From NCBI RefSeq assembly GCF_000331005.1, contig NZ_AEJB01000041.1, forward strand, positions 1-58,143: DNA of 58,143 bases. The letters are read 5' to 3'. This document shows, piece after piece, positions 1 to 8,985 of this stretch. This DNA is from Streptomyces turgidiscabies Car8. Its GTDB lineage: Bacteria > Actinomycetota > Actinomycetes > Streptomycetales > Streptomycetaceae. The notes under the pieces are model-generated. The model made no database searches. It was not told the DNA's origin and worked only from the letters and a program-made list of their open reading frames with translations. The position numbers and the translations under genes are program-made. The stretch's first letter is position 1. The number at the start of each line of letters is the position of its first letter.

Positions 1-17
1 CCCCATGCTTTCGGGGT

Positions 18-2174
18 TCAGCGCCTCAGGTTGGCCCGGACGGACGCGGCGACGACCGCGTCCCGTTCGGTCCGGCTGAACAGGCCCTGGGACAGCCAGC
101 TGTCCGCAAGGACCCGGACCGCGTCCAGGAAGGCCCCCTGGGTGGCGAAGGGAGCCCGCGCCCAGAGCACGTCGAGGAAGGTCAGCCCGTCCGTGCGGGC
201 GCGGTTCGGTACGCCGGAGGTGGCCGTGCCGAACACGACTACGGGCTCGGAGCGCCTGAAGTAGGCGTGGTAGCGGGCGGTGTCCGCGATGTGGAACGGG
301 GCCAGGGTCAGGCCGTGCGTGGTGAAGTGCAGTGGCCGTCCTTCGGGTCTGACGGAGGCGGCGAGGTCGCCCTGCAGGGTGAAGTCCTTGTAGAAGGAGA
401 AGGTGCGGAAGGTCGTGCTCTGGCTGCGGGCGACCAGGAGGACCGGGCCGTAGAACAGCGACTGGACGGTGGGGTCGTCCAGGGCCCGCTCAATACGCAG
501 ACGGTACGGGGCTGAGACGGTGATCCGGTCGCCGCGCTGCCAGTTCCTGCTCAGGGTGAGATAGCTGCCGGGGACGGCCGCGGTTTGCTGCGGGACCCCG
601 TTCACCGTGACGGTGAACCCTCCCGTGGCCCAGGACGGCACCCGGAGCTTCAGGTCGAGACTGCCGCCGCCCTCGCGGAACGTCAGGGTGCGCACGCCCT
701 CACCCGGGAAGTCGCTCGTCTGGTCGATGACGAGGCCGCGCTCCGGCCAGCGCAGGGTGGAGGCGAGATACAGGTTGACGTACAGCGCGTTGCCGTCGGC
801 GGAGCGGAAGTACACCGAGTCCTGGTACTTGGTGTGGTTCTCCATGCCCGTACCGCCGCAGCAGGTACCGGTGTTGTCGTACTCCCGCACGACTCCGGGC
901 CCCATGCCGACGAAGTACGTGACCTCCGGGCTGACCGTGCTGCGGGCGTCCCGGCGGGAGGCGAGGATGTGGTTGGTCAGGCCTTTTTCGTAGTAGTCCA
1001 TGTAGGCGGGGTCGGGGGTGTGGAAGAAGAGCTGCCGGCTCAGCTTCAGCATGTTGTACGTCGCACACGTCTCGGCGTTGTTGTCGCCCAGCGTCGCCGC
1101 TATCGCGTTCCGCGCCCGGAACATCTCCCCCTGGCCCGTGCCGCCCAGGCTGTACGTCCGTGGGCCCGCGACCATGCCCCAGAAGTTACGGGCGGCGGTG
1201 GCGTACTCGGCCTCCCCGGTGTGGTCGAACAGCCTGATGTAGCCGGTGAACTGGGGGATGTGCTGGTTGGCGTGCCTGCCGTCGAGGATGTCGCGGTTGT
1301 CGGCGCAGGCGTCCAGCAGCGCGGTGTTGTCGAAGCAGCGGGCGGCGGCGAGGTGTTCCGCCCGGCCTGTGAGGGCGTACAGGTCGGCCAGCACCTCGTT
1401 CATACCGCCGTACTCACCGGCGATGTAGATCGACCACATGCGGTCCAACTGCGCCTGGGGCAGTCGGCTGAGCCTGCTGTGCACCCAGTCGCCCATCTTC
1501 GAGGCGATCGTCAGGGCCTGCTGGTTGCCGGTCAGCGTGTGGGCGTCGAGGAAGCCGCGCATGATCTTGTGGCAGGTGTAGTAGGGCGCCCAGATGGTGG
1601 GGTAGGTCGTGTAGCTCTCCAGCAGGATGAACTGCGTCTCCGGGTACGCGGCCAGAAACCCGGGGTGGCTGGGCCTGGGCGATCCGTGGTCCGCCAGGGC
1701 CTGTTGGCACTCGCCGAGCGCGGTGACCAGATAGTCGAGCTTGGTCTTCAGCGCGGCCTCGCGCGTGTCGGCGTACGCCTGCGCGACGAGGGTGAGGAAG
1801 TGACCGCCGAAGTGGCCTCGCAGGTTGCCGTCGGCGGTCTCCCAGCCGCCGGGCGGCTGCGCGCCACGGGTGTCGAGCCCCGCGTTGGCGCGGAACACGG
1901 CGAGGATACGGTCGGCCGGGTAGGAGCGCGCGAACTCGAGCATCAGGTCGCGCTTGCGCCGGAACACCCCGTCACCGAGGGCGACTTGGTCCAGCGGGAA
2001 GGGCTGTACGGCCCAGGTGGACGGGGCGGCGGTGGGGAGGGCCGTGCCGGATGCGGGCGACGCGGAAAGCGCCGGGGCCGCGTGTGCCGCCGGGACCGCG
2101 TACGCGAGGGGTGCTGCGGCGGCGCTTCCCGCAGCGAGCCTCAACAGGCCTCGTCGGGTAGGAGGTTGAGTCAT
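18..2174 (-). CDS. Secreted GH127/GH146-type beta-L-arabinofuranosidase (DUF1680 family)
   Basis: This 718-residue glycoside hydrolase probably removes beta-linked L-arabinofuranose outside the cell. The N-terminus has a twin-arginine signal (TRRGLLR, then an Ala-rich hydrophobic core to about residue 32), so export through Tat is expected. The alpha/alpha-barrel family is recognised by ETC at residues 368-370 and a Cys-Cys pair at 438-439. In GH127 (HypBA1) the equivalent Glu and three Cys bind zinc, and one Cys is the nucleophile. The frame is open 66 codons further upstream, but the ATG at 2174 puts the Tat signal at the N-terminus, so I chose it. It is the last gene of a leftward operon, 62 bp after a second GH127 gene. 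GH127 and GH146 cannot be separated by eye. Confidence 0.88.
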   Translation of the reverse strand: MTQPPTRRGLLRLAAGSAAAAPLAYAVPAAHAAPALSASPASGTALPTAAPSTWAVQPFPLDQVALGDGVFRRKRDLMLEFARSYPADRILAVFRANAGLDTRGAQPPGGWETADGNLRGHFGGHFLTLVAQAYADTREAALKTKLDYLVTALGECQQALADHGSPRPSHPGFLAAYPETQFILLESYTTYPTIWAPYYTCHKIMRGFLDAHTLTGNQQALTIASKMGDWVHSRLSRLPQAQLDRMWSIYIAGEYGGMNEVLADLYALTGRAEHLAAARCFDNTALLDACADNRDILDGRHANQHIPQFTGYIRLFDHTGEAEYATAARNFWGMVAGPRTYSLGGTGQGEMFRARNAIAATLGDNNAETCATYNMLKLSRQLFFHTPDPAYMDYYEKGLTNHILASRRDARSTVSPEVTYFVGMGPGVVREYDNTGTCCGGTGMENHTKYQDSVYFRSADGNALYVNLYLASTLRWPERGLVIDQTSDFPGEGVRTLTFREGGGSLDLKLRVPSWATGGFTVTVNGVPQQTAAVPGSYLTLSRNWQRGDRITVSAPYRLRIERALDDPTVQSLFYGPVLLVARSQSTTFRTFSFYKDFTLQGDLAASVRPEGRPLHFTTHGLTLAPFHIADTARYHAYFRRSEPVVVFGTATSGVPNRARTDGLTFLDVLWARAPFATQGAFLDAVRVLADSWLSQGLFSRTERDAVVAASVRANLRR

Positions 2175-2236
2175 CTCGTCGGGCTCCGATCGTGGGGGTT
2201 CGGGGGGCCTGGTCCGTGCCGCACTGTCTGTCCGGG

Positions 2237-4186
2237 TTACGTCTCCGTGGTCGGCAGCCACACGCGCATCGTCGAAGGGCCGCGGTTCGCCCAGGAGTTG
2301 TAGGGGACCAGGACGATTCCCGTGTGCTCGGCGACGGAAACGGTGGCCCGGTCCAGTGGCCGGTACGGCCATACGGCGTCGACCGGGCCGTCCTGTGCGA
2401 CGAGTTCGCCCGGCGCGACCACCGTGCCGGCCGGCCCGTCCTCCGGCTCGGTGGACGGATCCACCCGTACGACGTCCACCTCACGACCGCCCGGCAGATC
2501 CACCGACTCGGCGCAGTACACCAGCGGACCGCGCTGGACGGCGACCGTGCCGCGTACGGCGTCGATGCGCGGGTCCGGCTCGATCCACCGGGGTGCCACG
2601 GGCAGTTCGAGCCGGATCTCTTCTCCGGGGCGGAAGGCCCGGGTGACCTCGGCCGTGCCCGGGTCGACCGTACGGCAGTTCCCGTCCGGGTCGACCAGGT
2701 AGGCGGTGGCGCCCTCCGTCCAGGCGGGGACGCGCAGCGACAGGGTCCAGGGGTGGCCCGGGGGTGAGCGGTCGATCCGTACCGTCACGTTTCCGCCGGA
2801 CGGGTAGTCGGTGCGGACGCGCAGGGCGACGGTGTGGCCGCCGGTGAGGGATGTGGCGATCTCCGCGTCGGCGTACTGGTGGAGCTGGATGCCCTGGTCG
2901 TCGGCCGTCGCCAGGTGGGCGGGGAGCTGGGCCAGGGTACGGGCCACGTTGGTCGGGCAGCAGGACACCGCGAACCAGGGGGCACGCAGGCTCGATTCGG
3001 CGCGCGGACTGACCGCGTCGGCGGCGGGTGCCGGGCCCCGATGGCGCCGGTGCAGGGTGTTGGCGTAGAAGAAGGACCGGCCGTCCTCGGCCGGGGAGGT
3101 GGCGACCACGTTGAACAGGGTCCGCTCGGCGAGGTCGGCGTAGCGGGGGTCGCCGGTGGCCAGGAGCAGCCGCCAGCTGAGCTGTACGGAGGCGACGCCG
3201 GCGCAGGTCTCCGAGTAGGCGCGGTCGGGCGGCAGGACGAAGTCGTCGCCGAAGGCCTCGTCCCGGTGGTGCGAGCCCATGCCGCCGGTCAGATAGGTGC
3301 GCCGGGCGACCGCCGCCTCCCACTGGCGTCCGACCGCCGCGAGCAGTTCCTCGTCCCCGGTCTCCACGGCCACGTCGACCGCGCCGGACGCGAGATAGAG
3401 GGCGCGGACGGCGTGGCCGCGCAGCACGGTGGCGTCCCGGACCGGCAGGTCGTCCTGGTGGTAGACGCGGCCGAACTCGCCTTCGGCGAGGGTGCCTCGG
3501 CCTCGGCGGTCGATGAACAGGGCGGCCTGGTCGAGATAGCGCTCCTCGCCTGTCAGCCGGGCCAGTTCCACGAGGGCCGTCTCGATCTCCGCGTGGCCGC
3601 AGACGCGCTCGATGCCGCCTCGGCCGAAGGTGGCGCAGATGTGGTCGGCGGCGCGTCGGGCGACCTTCGTCAGCTCGCCCTCGCCCTGGGTGCGGGCCTG
3701 GGCTACGCCCGCCTGGATCAGGTGCCCGTAGCAGTACAGTTCGTGACCCCATTCGAGGTCGCTGTAGCGGGGTTGCTGTCCGGGGTGGCCGAATGCGGTG
3801 TTCAGGTAGCCGTCCGGTTCCTGGGCGGCGGCGACGGCCTCGGTGAGCGCGGCGATGTCCGCGTCGAACGCGGCGCCGGAGCCCGTGCTCGTGCCCGTCT
3901 GCCAGGCCATCGCTTCGAGGAGTTTGTAGGTCTCGGAGTCCGCGAACTCCCTTCCCCGTCGGTCCTGTCGGATGCGGCCGTCGGCGACGGCCCGGAAGTT
4001 GCCGGTCCAGCCGACGCGTTCCATCCAGTCGCGGCAGTGGTCGAGGGTGGCGGTGGCGTTGGTCTCCCGGCGCCGGTCCCAGAAGCCGCCGGTGATCCTG
4101 ACCTCGTCCAGGCCCAGCGGACGCAGTCGCCCCCGGGTCGGTGCCACGGGCAGCACGGTCGACAACTCTCGGTTATCGCTCACCAA
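2237..4186 (-). CDS. Cytosolic GH127 beta-L-arabinofuranosidase (HypBA1-like)
   Basis: This 649-residue enzyme has no signal peptide and is close in length to HypBA1 (about 658 residues), which hydrolyses Araf-beta-1,2-Araf disaccharides derived from plant extensins. It carries the family signatures ETC (residues 326-328) and Cys-Cys (409-410), which supply the zinc site and the cysteine nucleophile in the family. Because it is intracellular, its thiols would stay reduced, and it probably cleaves imported arabino-oligosaccharides. The start is a TTG at 4186, or the GTG one codon later; a GAAAGG ribosome-binding site fits both. It lies 22 bp downstream of the permease gene, so it is co-transcribed with the importer. 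Confidence 0.9.
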   Translation of the reverse strand: MVSDNRELSTVLPVAPTRGRLRPLGLDEVRITGGFWDRRRETNATATLDHCRDWMERVGWTGNFRAVADGRIRQDRRGREFADSETYKLLEAMAWQTGTSTGSGAAFDADIAALTEAVAAAQEPDGYLNTAFGHPGQQPRYSDLEWGHELYCYGHLIQAGVAQARTQGEGELTKVARRAADHICATFGRGGIERVCGHAEIETALVELARLTGEERYLDQAALFIDRRGRGTLAEGEFGRVYHQDDLPVRDATVLRGHAVRALYLASGAVDVAVETGDEELLAAVGRQWEAAVARRTYLTGGMGSHHRDEAFGDDFVLPPDRAYSETCAGVASVQLSWRLLLATGDPRYADLAERTLFNVVATSPAEDGRSFFYANTLHRRHRGPAPAADAVSPRAESSLRAPWFAVSCCPTNVARTLAQLPAHLATADDQGIQLHQYADAEIATSLTGGHTVALRVRTDYPSGGNVTVRIDRSPPGHPWTLSLRVPAWTEGATAYLVDPDGNCRTVDPGTAEVTRAFRPGEEIRLELPVAPRWIEPDPRIDAVRGTVAVQRGPLVYCAESVDLPGGREVDVVRVDPSTEPEDGPAGTVVAPGELVAQDGPVDAVWPYRPLDRATVSVAEHTGIVLVPYNSWANRGPSTMRVWLPTTET

Positions 4187-4208
4187 TTGATGCCTTTCTT
4201 CCGGTTGG

Positions 4209-5030
4209 TCAGCCCTTCAGCGCGCCCGACATGAAGCCTCGTACGTAGTGCCGTTGCAGCAGCAGGAAGAGGAGGAGACAGGGCACGGCGAGGACCACCA
4301 CTCCGGCTTCGGTGGCGCCGTAGTCGACCGCGCCCATGCTCTGTTGGCGCAGGTTCGCGACGGCCAGTGGCAGGGGTGCCTTCTCGCTGTCGGAGATGAG
4401 GATCAGCGGGGCGATGAAGTCGTTCCAGGCGGCGAGGAACGCGAAGAGTCCCACGGTGATCAGCCCTGGACGTACCGCCGGGAGCAGAATCCGGCGCAGT
4501 GCGCCCGCCGTGCCGCAGCCGTCGACGAGCGCCGACTCCTCCAGTTCGCGGGGCACCGCCTCGAAGGAGATCCGCATCATGAAGGTGGCGAACGGCAGTT
4601 GGAACATGGCCAGGACGAGGCTCAGTCCGACCAGCGAGTTCTGGAGGTGGAGCCGGCCGAGCAGGACGTAGAGGGGGATGAGGAGGGTGGCGTACGGGAC
4701 CATGAGGATGGCCAGGGTGAGCAGGAACAGCAGGTTCTTTCCGGGGAACTCGAAGCGGGCGAAGGCGTAGCCGCCCAGCAGGGACACCCCGAGGGTGAGG
4801 GCGACGGTGAGCGCGGAGACGACGGTGCTGTTGAGGAAGTACTGCCACAGGCCCGCGTCGTAGTGGAGCAGGGTGCGGTAGTTGCCGAGTCCGTAGCCGG
4901 ACTCCTGTGCGGTACCGGGCTGGCCGCTCACCGAGGCCCAGGCGTTCCACACCAGGGGGAAGAGGAAGATGACGGCCAGTCCTCCGGCGACGACGTAGTA
5001 GGGCGTACGGCCGAGGGCGCGGGTCAGCAC
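4209..5030 (-). CDS. Carbohydrate ABC transporter permease, MalG type
   Basis: This 273-residue inner-membrane permease has about six hydrophobic helices. The conserved cytoplasmic EAA-type loop (EESALVDGCG, then RILLPAVRPG) docks the ATPase in this family. It would form the channel with the permease encoded immediately upstream (5074-6036), fed by the binding protein at 6166-7500. The operon with two GH127 enzymes points to arabinofuranosyl oligosaccharides as cargo, which is inference from context. No ATPase gene lies in the operon. Confidence 0.93.
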   Translation of the reverse strand: MLTRALGRTPYYVVAGGLAVIFLFPLVWNAWASVSGQPGTAQESGYGLGNYRTLLHYDAGLWQYFLNSTVVSALTVALTLGVSLLGGYAFARFEFPGKNLLFLLTLAILMVPYATLLIPLYVLLGRLHLQNSLVGLSLVLAMFQLPFATFMMRISFEAVPRELEESALVDGCGTAGALRRILLPAVRPGLITVGLFAFLAAWNDFIAPLILISDSEKAPLPLAVANLRQQSMGAVDYGATEAGVVVLAVPCLLLFLLLQRHYVRGFMSGALKG

Positions 5031-5073
5031 CTTGGGCTCCCTTCTGATGCCGCGCGGTTGGTGTCCCGTCGGC

Positions 5074-6036
5074 TCATGACTCGTCGGCGCGGCCCAGGCC
5101 GCGGAACTGGAGGGCGTTGAGCAGGAGCAGCACGCCGAGCACGATCACCGAAAGGGCCGCCGCCGTGCCGAGGTTCATCCGCTGGAAGGCCTCGCGGTAG
5201 ATCAACTGGACGACGGTGACCGTGCTGTTGTCGGGTCCTCCCTTGGTGAGGACGAAGAACTGGTCGAAGGCGAGCAGTGATCCGGTCACGCAGAGGAGCA
5301 GCGTCAGCGCGAGGGACGGGCGCAGCAGCGGCAGTGTGATGGAGCGGAAGATCTGGCCCCGGCTCGCGCCGTCCATCCGGGCCGCCTCGAACACCTCGTG
5401 GGGGATGCGCTGGAGACCCACGAGAAGGATCAGCATGTAGAACCCGGCGAACTTCCAGACGATGAGGAACACCGTCGAGAGGAGGGCGGAGGTCGGGGTG
5501 CCGAGGAAGGACACCGGGTCGTCGACGAGGCCCAGGTTTTCCAGGATGCGGCTGAGGGGTCCGGTGGTGGGGCTGTAGAGGCCCCAGAAGAGCAGGGACG
5601 CGGAGGCGAGGCCGAGGGCGCCGGGCAGGAAGTAGACCGTGCGGAAGAAGCCGGCTCCCGGACGGGACTCCTGCACCAGCAGGGCGAGGAGAAGGGCGAG
5701 GCCGAGGAGGACGACCGTGACGATCACGGTGTAGAGGAGTGTGAAGCGGACCGCCGGCCAGAACAGGGTGGTGTCGGCGGCGTCGGTGTAGTTCTCGGGG
5801 GCGTTGACGCCTCGGTCGCCGGCCAGGAGCGGCCAGTCGCTGAGGGACATCTGGCCGACGAGGAGCAGGGGGAGCAGGAAGAAGAGGGTGACGAACACTG
5901 CGGTGGGGGTGGCGTAGGCGAGGCCCTGTGCTTTGCGGGACCTCCATCGGGGTGCGGCGGTACGAGGCGGGGGGACCCGGTGTTCCGGCCGGGTCCGGGG
6001 TTCGGCCGCCGTCGGGTCGGCCGCCTTCACCTGCAT
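5074..6036 (-). CDS. Carbohydrate ABC transporter permease, MalF/UgpA type
   Basis: This 320-residue permease has a basic, proline-rich cytoplasmic N-terminus of about 35 residues followed by six predicted membrane helices. The EAA loop reads EAARMDGASR with ITLPLLRPS after it. It pairs with the MalG-type permease 43 bp downstream. It is separated from the binding-protein gene by 129 bp that hold a dispersed GC-rich repeat, so the permeases may be expressed at a lower level than the binding protein. Confidence 0.93.
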   Translation of the reverse strand: MQVKAADPTAAEPRTRPEHRVPPPRTAAPRWRSRKAQGLAYATPTAVFVTLFFLLPLLLVGQMSLSDWPLLAGDRGVNAPENYTDAADTTLFWPAVRFTLLYTVIVTVVLLGLALLLALLVQESRPGAGFFRTVYFLPGALGLASASLLFWGLYSPTTGPLSRILENLGLVDDPVSFLGTPTSALLSTVFLIVWKFAGFYMLILLVGLQRIPHEVFEAARMDGASRGQIFRSITLPLLRPSLALTLLLCVTGSLLAFDQFFVLTKGGPDNSTVTVVQLIYREAFQRMNLGTAAALSVIVLGVLLLLNALQFRGLGRADES

Positions 6037-6080
6037 GGCGCTCCTCTGCCGTGCGACGTGGACGTGGATGTGGGCGGGCT

Positions 6081-6160
6081 GTGCCGCTGAAAGGCAGGGG
6101 CGCAGCCCCGTCTTTCACGGGCGCGGGGAACTGCGCGACCAGCCCCCACGCACTGCGGCT
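6081..6160. repeat. Dispersed GC-rich Streptomyces repeat, copy A (within operon)
   Basis: The 6119-6139 segment (GGGCGCGGGGAACTGCGCG and two more bases) matches nearly identical cores at 42635-42656, 44783-44804 (reverse), 48797-48818 (reverse) and 51282-51303. This copy is the longest. It has a small hairpin (GGGG-CGCAG-CCCC at 6097-6109) before the core and a second potential hairpin from the CGCG...CGCG ends of the core. It sits between the binding-protein and permease genes of one operon. Confidence 0.8.
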
Positions 6161-6165
6161 CACAC

Positions 6166-7500
6166 TCAGTCCGCCAGCGAAGCACTCACCGCCTCGTTGT
6201 CCTTGTCCACGTTCGATCCGTCGCCGAAGGCGGCGTCTCGCATCAGGGTCAGCCAGGGGCCGTTGGGGTCGTTGAAGGTCTGGCCGAACTTCAGGGCGTA
6301 CGGGGTCCGGCCGTCCGCCACCAGCTGGTTGATGGTGACCAGCCTCGGGTCAGTCTTGGAGTACTTGTTGGAGGCGAGGTCGGTGCGTGCCACCACGTCC
6401 TTGTGGGCGGCGACCACGTCGACCTGTGCCTGGTCTCCGAGGGACCAGGCGAGGAAGTTCCAGGCCTGGTCGGCCGACTTGCTGGTGGCGGAGATGCCGA
6501 TGGCGTCGCCGCCGACGAAGGTGGACTTGCCGCCGTCGGGGCCGGGGATGGGCGCGACGCCGAGATCCAGGTCCTTGGGCATCAGCCCGAGGGTGGTCGA
6601 GGGCATCGGCATGACGCCGACCTGTCCCTTCGGGAAGACGCCGGTCCAGGTGGCGCCGGTCTCGTCGCGGGCGCCGGGGGCGACGATGTCGTCCTTGACC
6701 CAGCCGCGGTAGGTGTCGTAGACCTTCTTGGCCGTGGCGGAGGCCAGGGTCGCCTCGGTGCCGTCCTTGTTCAGCACGTCCTGGCCCGCTGCCCAGATGG
6801 ACGGCCACCAGGTGAAGACGCCGCAGCCGCCGCAGTTGCCGCCGAAGAAGGTGCCGTTGACCCCGCCGCCGAGCGCGTCCACGGCGCGTGCCTGCTGGTC
6901 CCACTCGGCGAGGGTGGTGGGCGGCTTCTCCGGGTCGAGCTTCGCCTGGCGGTAGAGGTCCTTGTTGTAGAAGAGCACCGACAGGTCGAGGGTGTGCGGG
7001 ACGACGTACTTCCGGTCCTCGTACGTGCCGGCCTTGATGTGCGACTGGGCGAGGCTGTCGGCGAAGGGCAGCGCGTCGATACGGTCGGTGAGGTCGGCGA
7101 AGAGGCCGCTGGAGGTGTAGTTCGGGACGAACACCACGTCGGAGGCGAAGAGGTCGGGCAGGTCCTTGGCCCCGGCCGCCGCGCCCACCTTGGCCTGGTA
7201 GTCGTCGGTGGGGATGACGGTCAGCTCGATCCGGTTCTTGTGGCCCGCGTTGTAGGCCTTGACCAGGGCCTCGCTCTGGGGCCGGGTCGCCGCCCGGGTC
7301 CACATCGTCAGCGTGGCGCCGTCGTCGGTGCCCGTGGCACCGGCCGCTCCCCCGCCGCCTCCTCCCCCGCCTTCCGAGCCGTCGTCCCCGGAGCCGCAGG
7401 CCGTGACCAGGCTCGCGGCGGCGAGAACCGCTACGGCACCGGTGGCGAGTCTGCGAAGGCGTCCACGTCCGTGTCCACGTGGCCCGGTCGTGCTCCCCAT
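6166..7500 (-). CDS. Extracellular sugar-binding lipoprotein of ABC transporter
   Basis: This family-1 solute-binding protein of 444 residues has a lipoprotein signal ending in LVTAC, with Cys35 as the acylation site, followed by a Gly-rich linker to about residue 55. It would capture an oligosaccharide at the membrane surface and hand it to the permeases encoded downstream. The frame is open a further 28 codons, but the ATG at 7500 follows a strong GAGGGGGA ribosome-binding site and opens directly into the signal peptide. It is the first gene of the five-gene leftward operon and has its own promoter and overlapping operator. The arabino-oligosaccharide substrate is inferred from the two GH127 genes in the operon. 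Confidence 0.93.
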   Translation of the reverse strand: MGSTTGPRGHGRGRLRRLATGAVAVLAAASLVTACGSGDDGSEGGGGGGGGAAGATGTDDGATLTMWTRAATRPQSEALVKAYNAGHKNRIELTVIPTDDYQAKVGAAAGAKDLPDLFASDVVFVPNYTSSGLFADLTDRIDALPFADSLAQSHIKAGTYEDRKYVVPHTLDLSVLFYNKDLYRQAKLDPEKPPTTLAEWDQQARAVDALGGGVNGTFFGGNCGGCGVFTWWPSIWAAGQDVLNKDGTEATLASATAKKVYDTYRGWVKDDIVAPGARDETGATWTGVFPKGQVGVMPMPSTTLGLMPKDLDLGVAPIPGPDGGKSTFVGGDAIGISATSKSADQAWNFLAWSLGDQAQVDVVAAHKDVVARTDLASNKYSKTDPRLVTINQLVADGRTPYALKFGQTFNDPNGPWLTLMRDAAFGDGSNVDKDNEAVSASLAD

Positions 7501-7557
7501 AACGATCCCCCTCGTGTGGGTTCTGCTGGGTGCTGCGCCGAAAAGATGCCGAAAAGG

Positions 7558-7568
7558 CTTTCTGAAAG
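7558..7568. promoter_or_regulatory. Probable LacI operator upstream of arabinoside importer
   Basis: CTTTC-T-GAAAG is an 11-bp inverted repeat with a single central base. It covers the -10 element of the leftward promoter, so bound repressor would block transcription. A related site, GAAAACCTTTCAGG, lies at 8880-8893. Two more GAAAG half-sites at 7642-7646 and 7651-7655 lie closer to the regulator gene. The assignment to the adjacent LacI protein is inference from position. Confidence 0.6.
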
Positions 7569-7594
7569 TAGGGACTCGGCTCACTGCCCGTCAA
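7565..7594 (-). promoter_or_regulatory. Promoter of GH127/importer operon
   Basis: On the minus strand TTGACG (7589-7594) is followed by an 18-bp spacer and TACTTT (7565-7570), a good match to the principal sigma factor consensus. The binding-protein start codon lies 65 bp downstream. Confidence 0.55.
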
Positions 7595-7729
7595 TCCCCT
7601 TGCACAGAAGGGAAGTCGGAGGTTCGACAGTGACGTCCGCCGAAAGCTGTGAAAGTACGCGGAACGCTCCTGGACCGAAACAACTCGCGTACGGTTTACG
7701 CACGCAGGACGAGAGAAGGAGTTCACCCC

Positions 7730-8758
7730 ATGGCACAGGCCACCGGCCCCTCTCGTGCGCAGCCCACCACACTCAGCGACGTGGCCCGGCTTGCGGGCGT
7801 GTCCATCGCCACCGCGTCCAAGGCCCTCAACGGCCGGAGCCAGGTGCGCGCCGAGACCCGGCAGCGGGTGGTCGACGCGGCCGAGCGGCTGTCGTTCCGA
7901 CCCAACCAGCTGGCCCGCGGCCTGCTCGCCGGGCGGACCGGCACGGTCGGGTTGCTCACCAGCGACCTGGAGGGCCGGTTCAGCATCCCGATCCTGATGG
8001 GCGCCGAGGACGCCTTCGGCGCGGGCGAGGTAGCCGTGTTCCTCTGTGACGCCCGCGGGGACGCGATCCGCGAACAGCACCATGTCAGGGCGTTGCTGGG
8101 GCGCCGGGTGGACGGTCTGATCGTGGTGGGCAGCCGGACCGATCCGCGTCCGTCCCTGGGCCTCGAACTGCCGGTCCCGGTGGTCTACGCGTACGCCCCG
8201 TCGGACGATCCGGCCGATCTGTCCATCGTCCCCGACAGCGTCGACGCCGGCCGGATCGCCGTGGCCCACCTGCTGGCGTGCGGCCGTACCCGGATCGCGC
8301 ACATCACGGGCGACCCCGGCTATCTCGCGGCGCGCGAGCGGGCCGAGGGCGCCCTGGCCGCGCTCGCCGACGCCGGTCTCGCCCCCGTCGAGGAGCCGCG
8401 GTTCGGCGCCTGGTCGGAGGGCTGGGGGCGGGCGGCCACCGCGCTGCTCCTCGACCGGCACCCGGAGGTCGACGCGGTGCTGTGCGGCAACGACCAGATA
8501 GCGCGTGGGGTCATGGAGGTCCTGCGCGAGCGTGGCCGACGGGTGCCGGAGGACGTGTCGGTCATGGGCTTCGACGACTGGCACGTCCTGACCTCCGGCG
8601 CCCGGCCGCCGCTGACCAGCGTCGACCTGGGCCTCGAAGAGGTCGGGCGAGCCGCCGCGCACGCCCTCTTCAGCGCGATCGGCGGGGTACGGCGCTCGGG
8701 GACGGAAGCCCTGCCCTGCCGGGTCGTCATCCGGGGCTCGACGGCGCCCCTGTCCTGA
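7730..8758 (+). CDS. LacI-family transcriptional regulator
   Basis: The protein has 342 residues. The N-terminal helix-turn-helix has the family signature (TLSDVARLAGVSIATASKAL) and the hinge region NQLARGLLAG, and the rest is a periplasmic-binding-protein-like sugar sensor with the usual VMGFDDW motif near the C-terminus. The chosen ATG at 7730 follows GAGAAGGAG. It is transcribed away from the GH127/importer operon and toward two secreted hydrolases, both of which have CTTTC/GAAAG-type sites in their promoters. The likely role is repression of both until an arabinose-containing inducer binds. Confidence 0.9.
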   Translation: MAQATGPSRAQPTTLSDVARLAGVSIATASKALNGRSQVRAETRQRVVDAAERLSFRPNQLARGLLAGRTGTVGLLTSDLEGRFSIPILMGAEDAFGAGEVAVFLCDARGDAIREQHHVRALLGRRVDGLIVVGSRTDPRPSLGLELPVPVVYAYAPSDDPADLSIVPDSVDAGRIAVAHLLACGRTRIAHITGDPGYLAARERAEGALAALADAGLAPVEEPRFGAWSEGWGRAATALLLDRHPEVDAVLCGNDQIARGVMEVLRERGRRVPEDVSVMGFDDWHVLTSGARPPLTSVDLGLEEVGRAAAHALFSAIGGVRRSGTEALPCRVVIRGSTAPLS

Positions 8759-8849
8759 AACGGGTCCGTGTCAGCGCCTTGAGCCGCGGGCCCGTGTCCT
8801 GAACCGGGTGAACCGCCGGCTCGGCGAACTTCAGTCTCACCGAGCCCTC

Positions 8850-8894
8850 TTGACACTTCATCAGCTCGCTCCTACGTTGCGAAAACCTTTCAGG
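8850..8894 (+). promoter_or_regulatory. Promoter and operator of secreted hydrolase gene
   Basis: TTGACA (8850-8855), a 17-bp spacer and TACGTT (8873-8878) form a near-consensus promoter. Immediately after the -10 element lies GCGAAAACCTTTCAGG (8879-8894), which contains GAAA-ACC-TTTC and resembles the site upstream of the divergent importer operon (GAAA-AGGC-TTTC). A repressor bound here would cover the transcription start. Confidence 0.6.
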
Positions 8895-8985
8895 TCCGTT
8901 TTCTGTTTTCTGTGCTCTTCGGGTTCATGAACGTCGGCGCCATCGCGACCACACGTCTGTCAGGCAACGGGACAGGGAGCCTCCG

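Noticed and set aside
585..2303. Long open frames antisense to the GH127 genes, and similar long frames throughout
   Set aside because: In DNA this GC-rich, strands opposite real genes are open by chance. They lack family motifs and ribosome-binding sites and are Arg/Gly/Val-rich.
6081..6160. Dispersed GC-rich repeat as an insertion sequence or attachment site
   Set aside because: The copies are too short to encode a transposase, show no target-site duplications I can see, and no integrase or tRNA gene is near.
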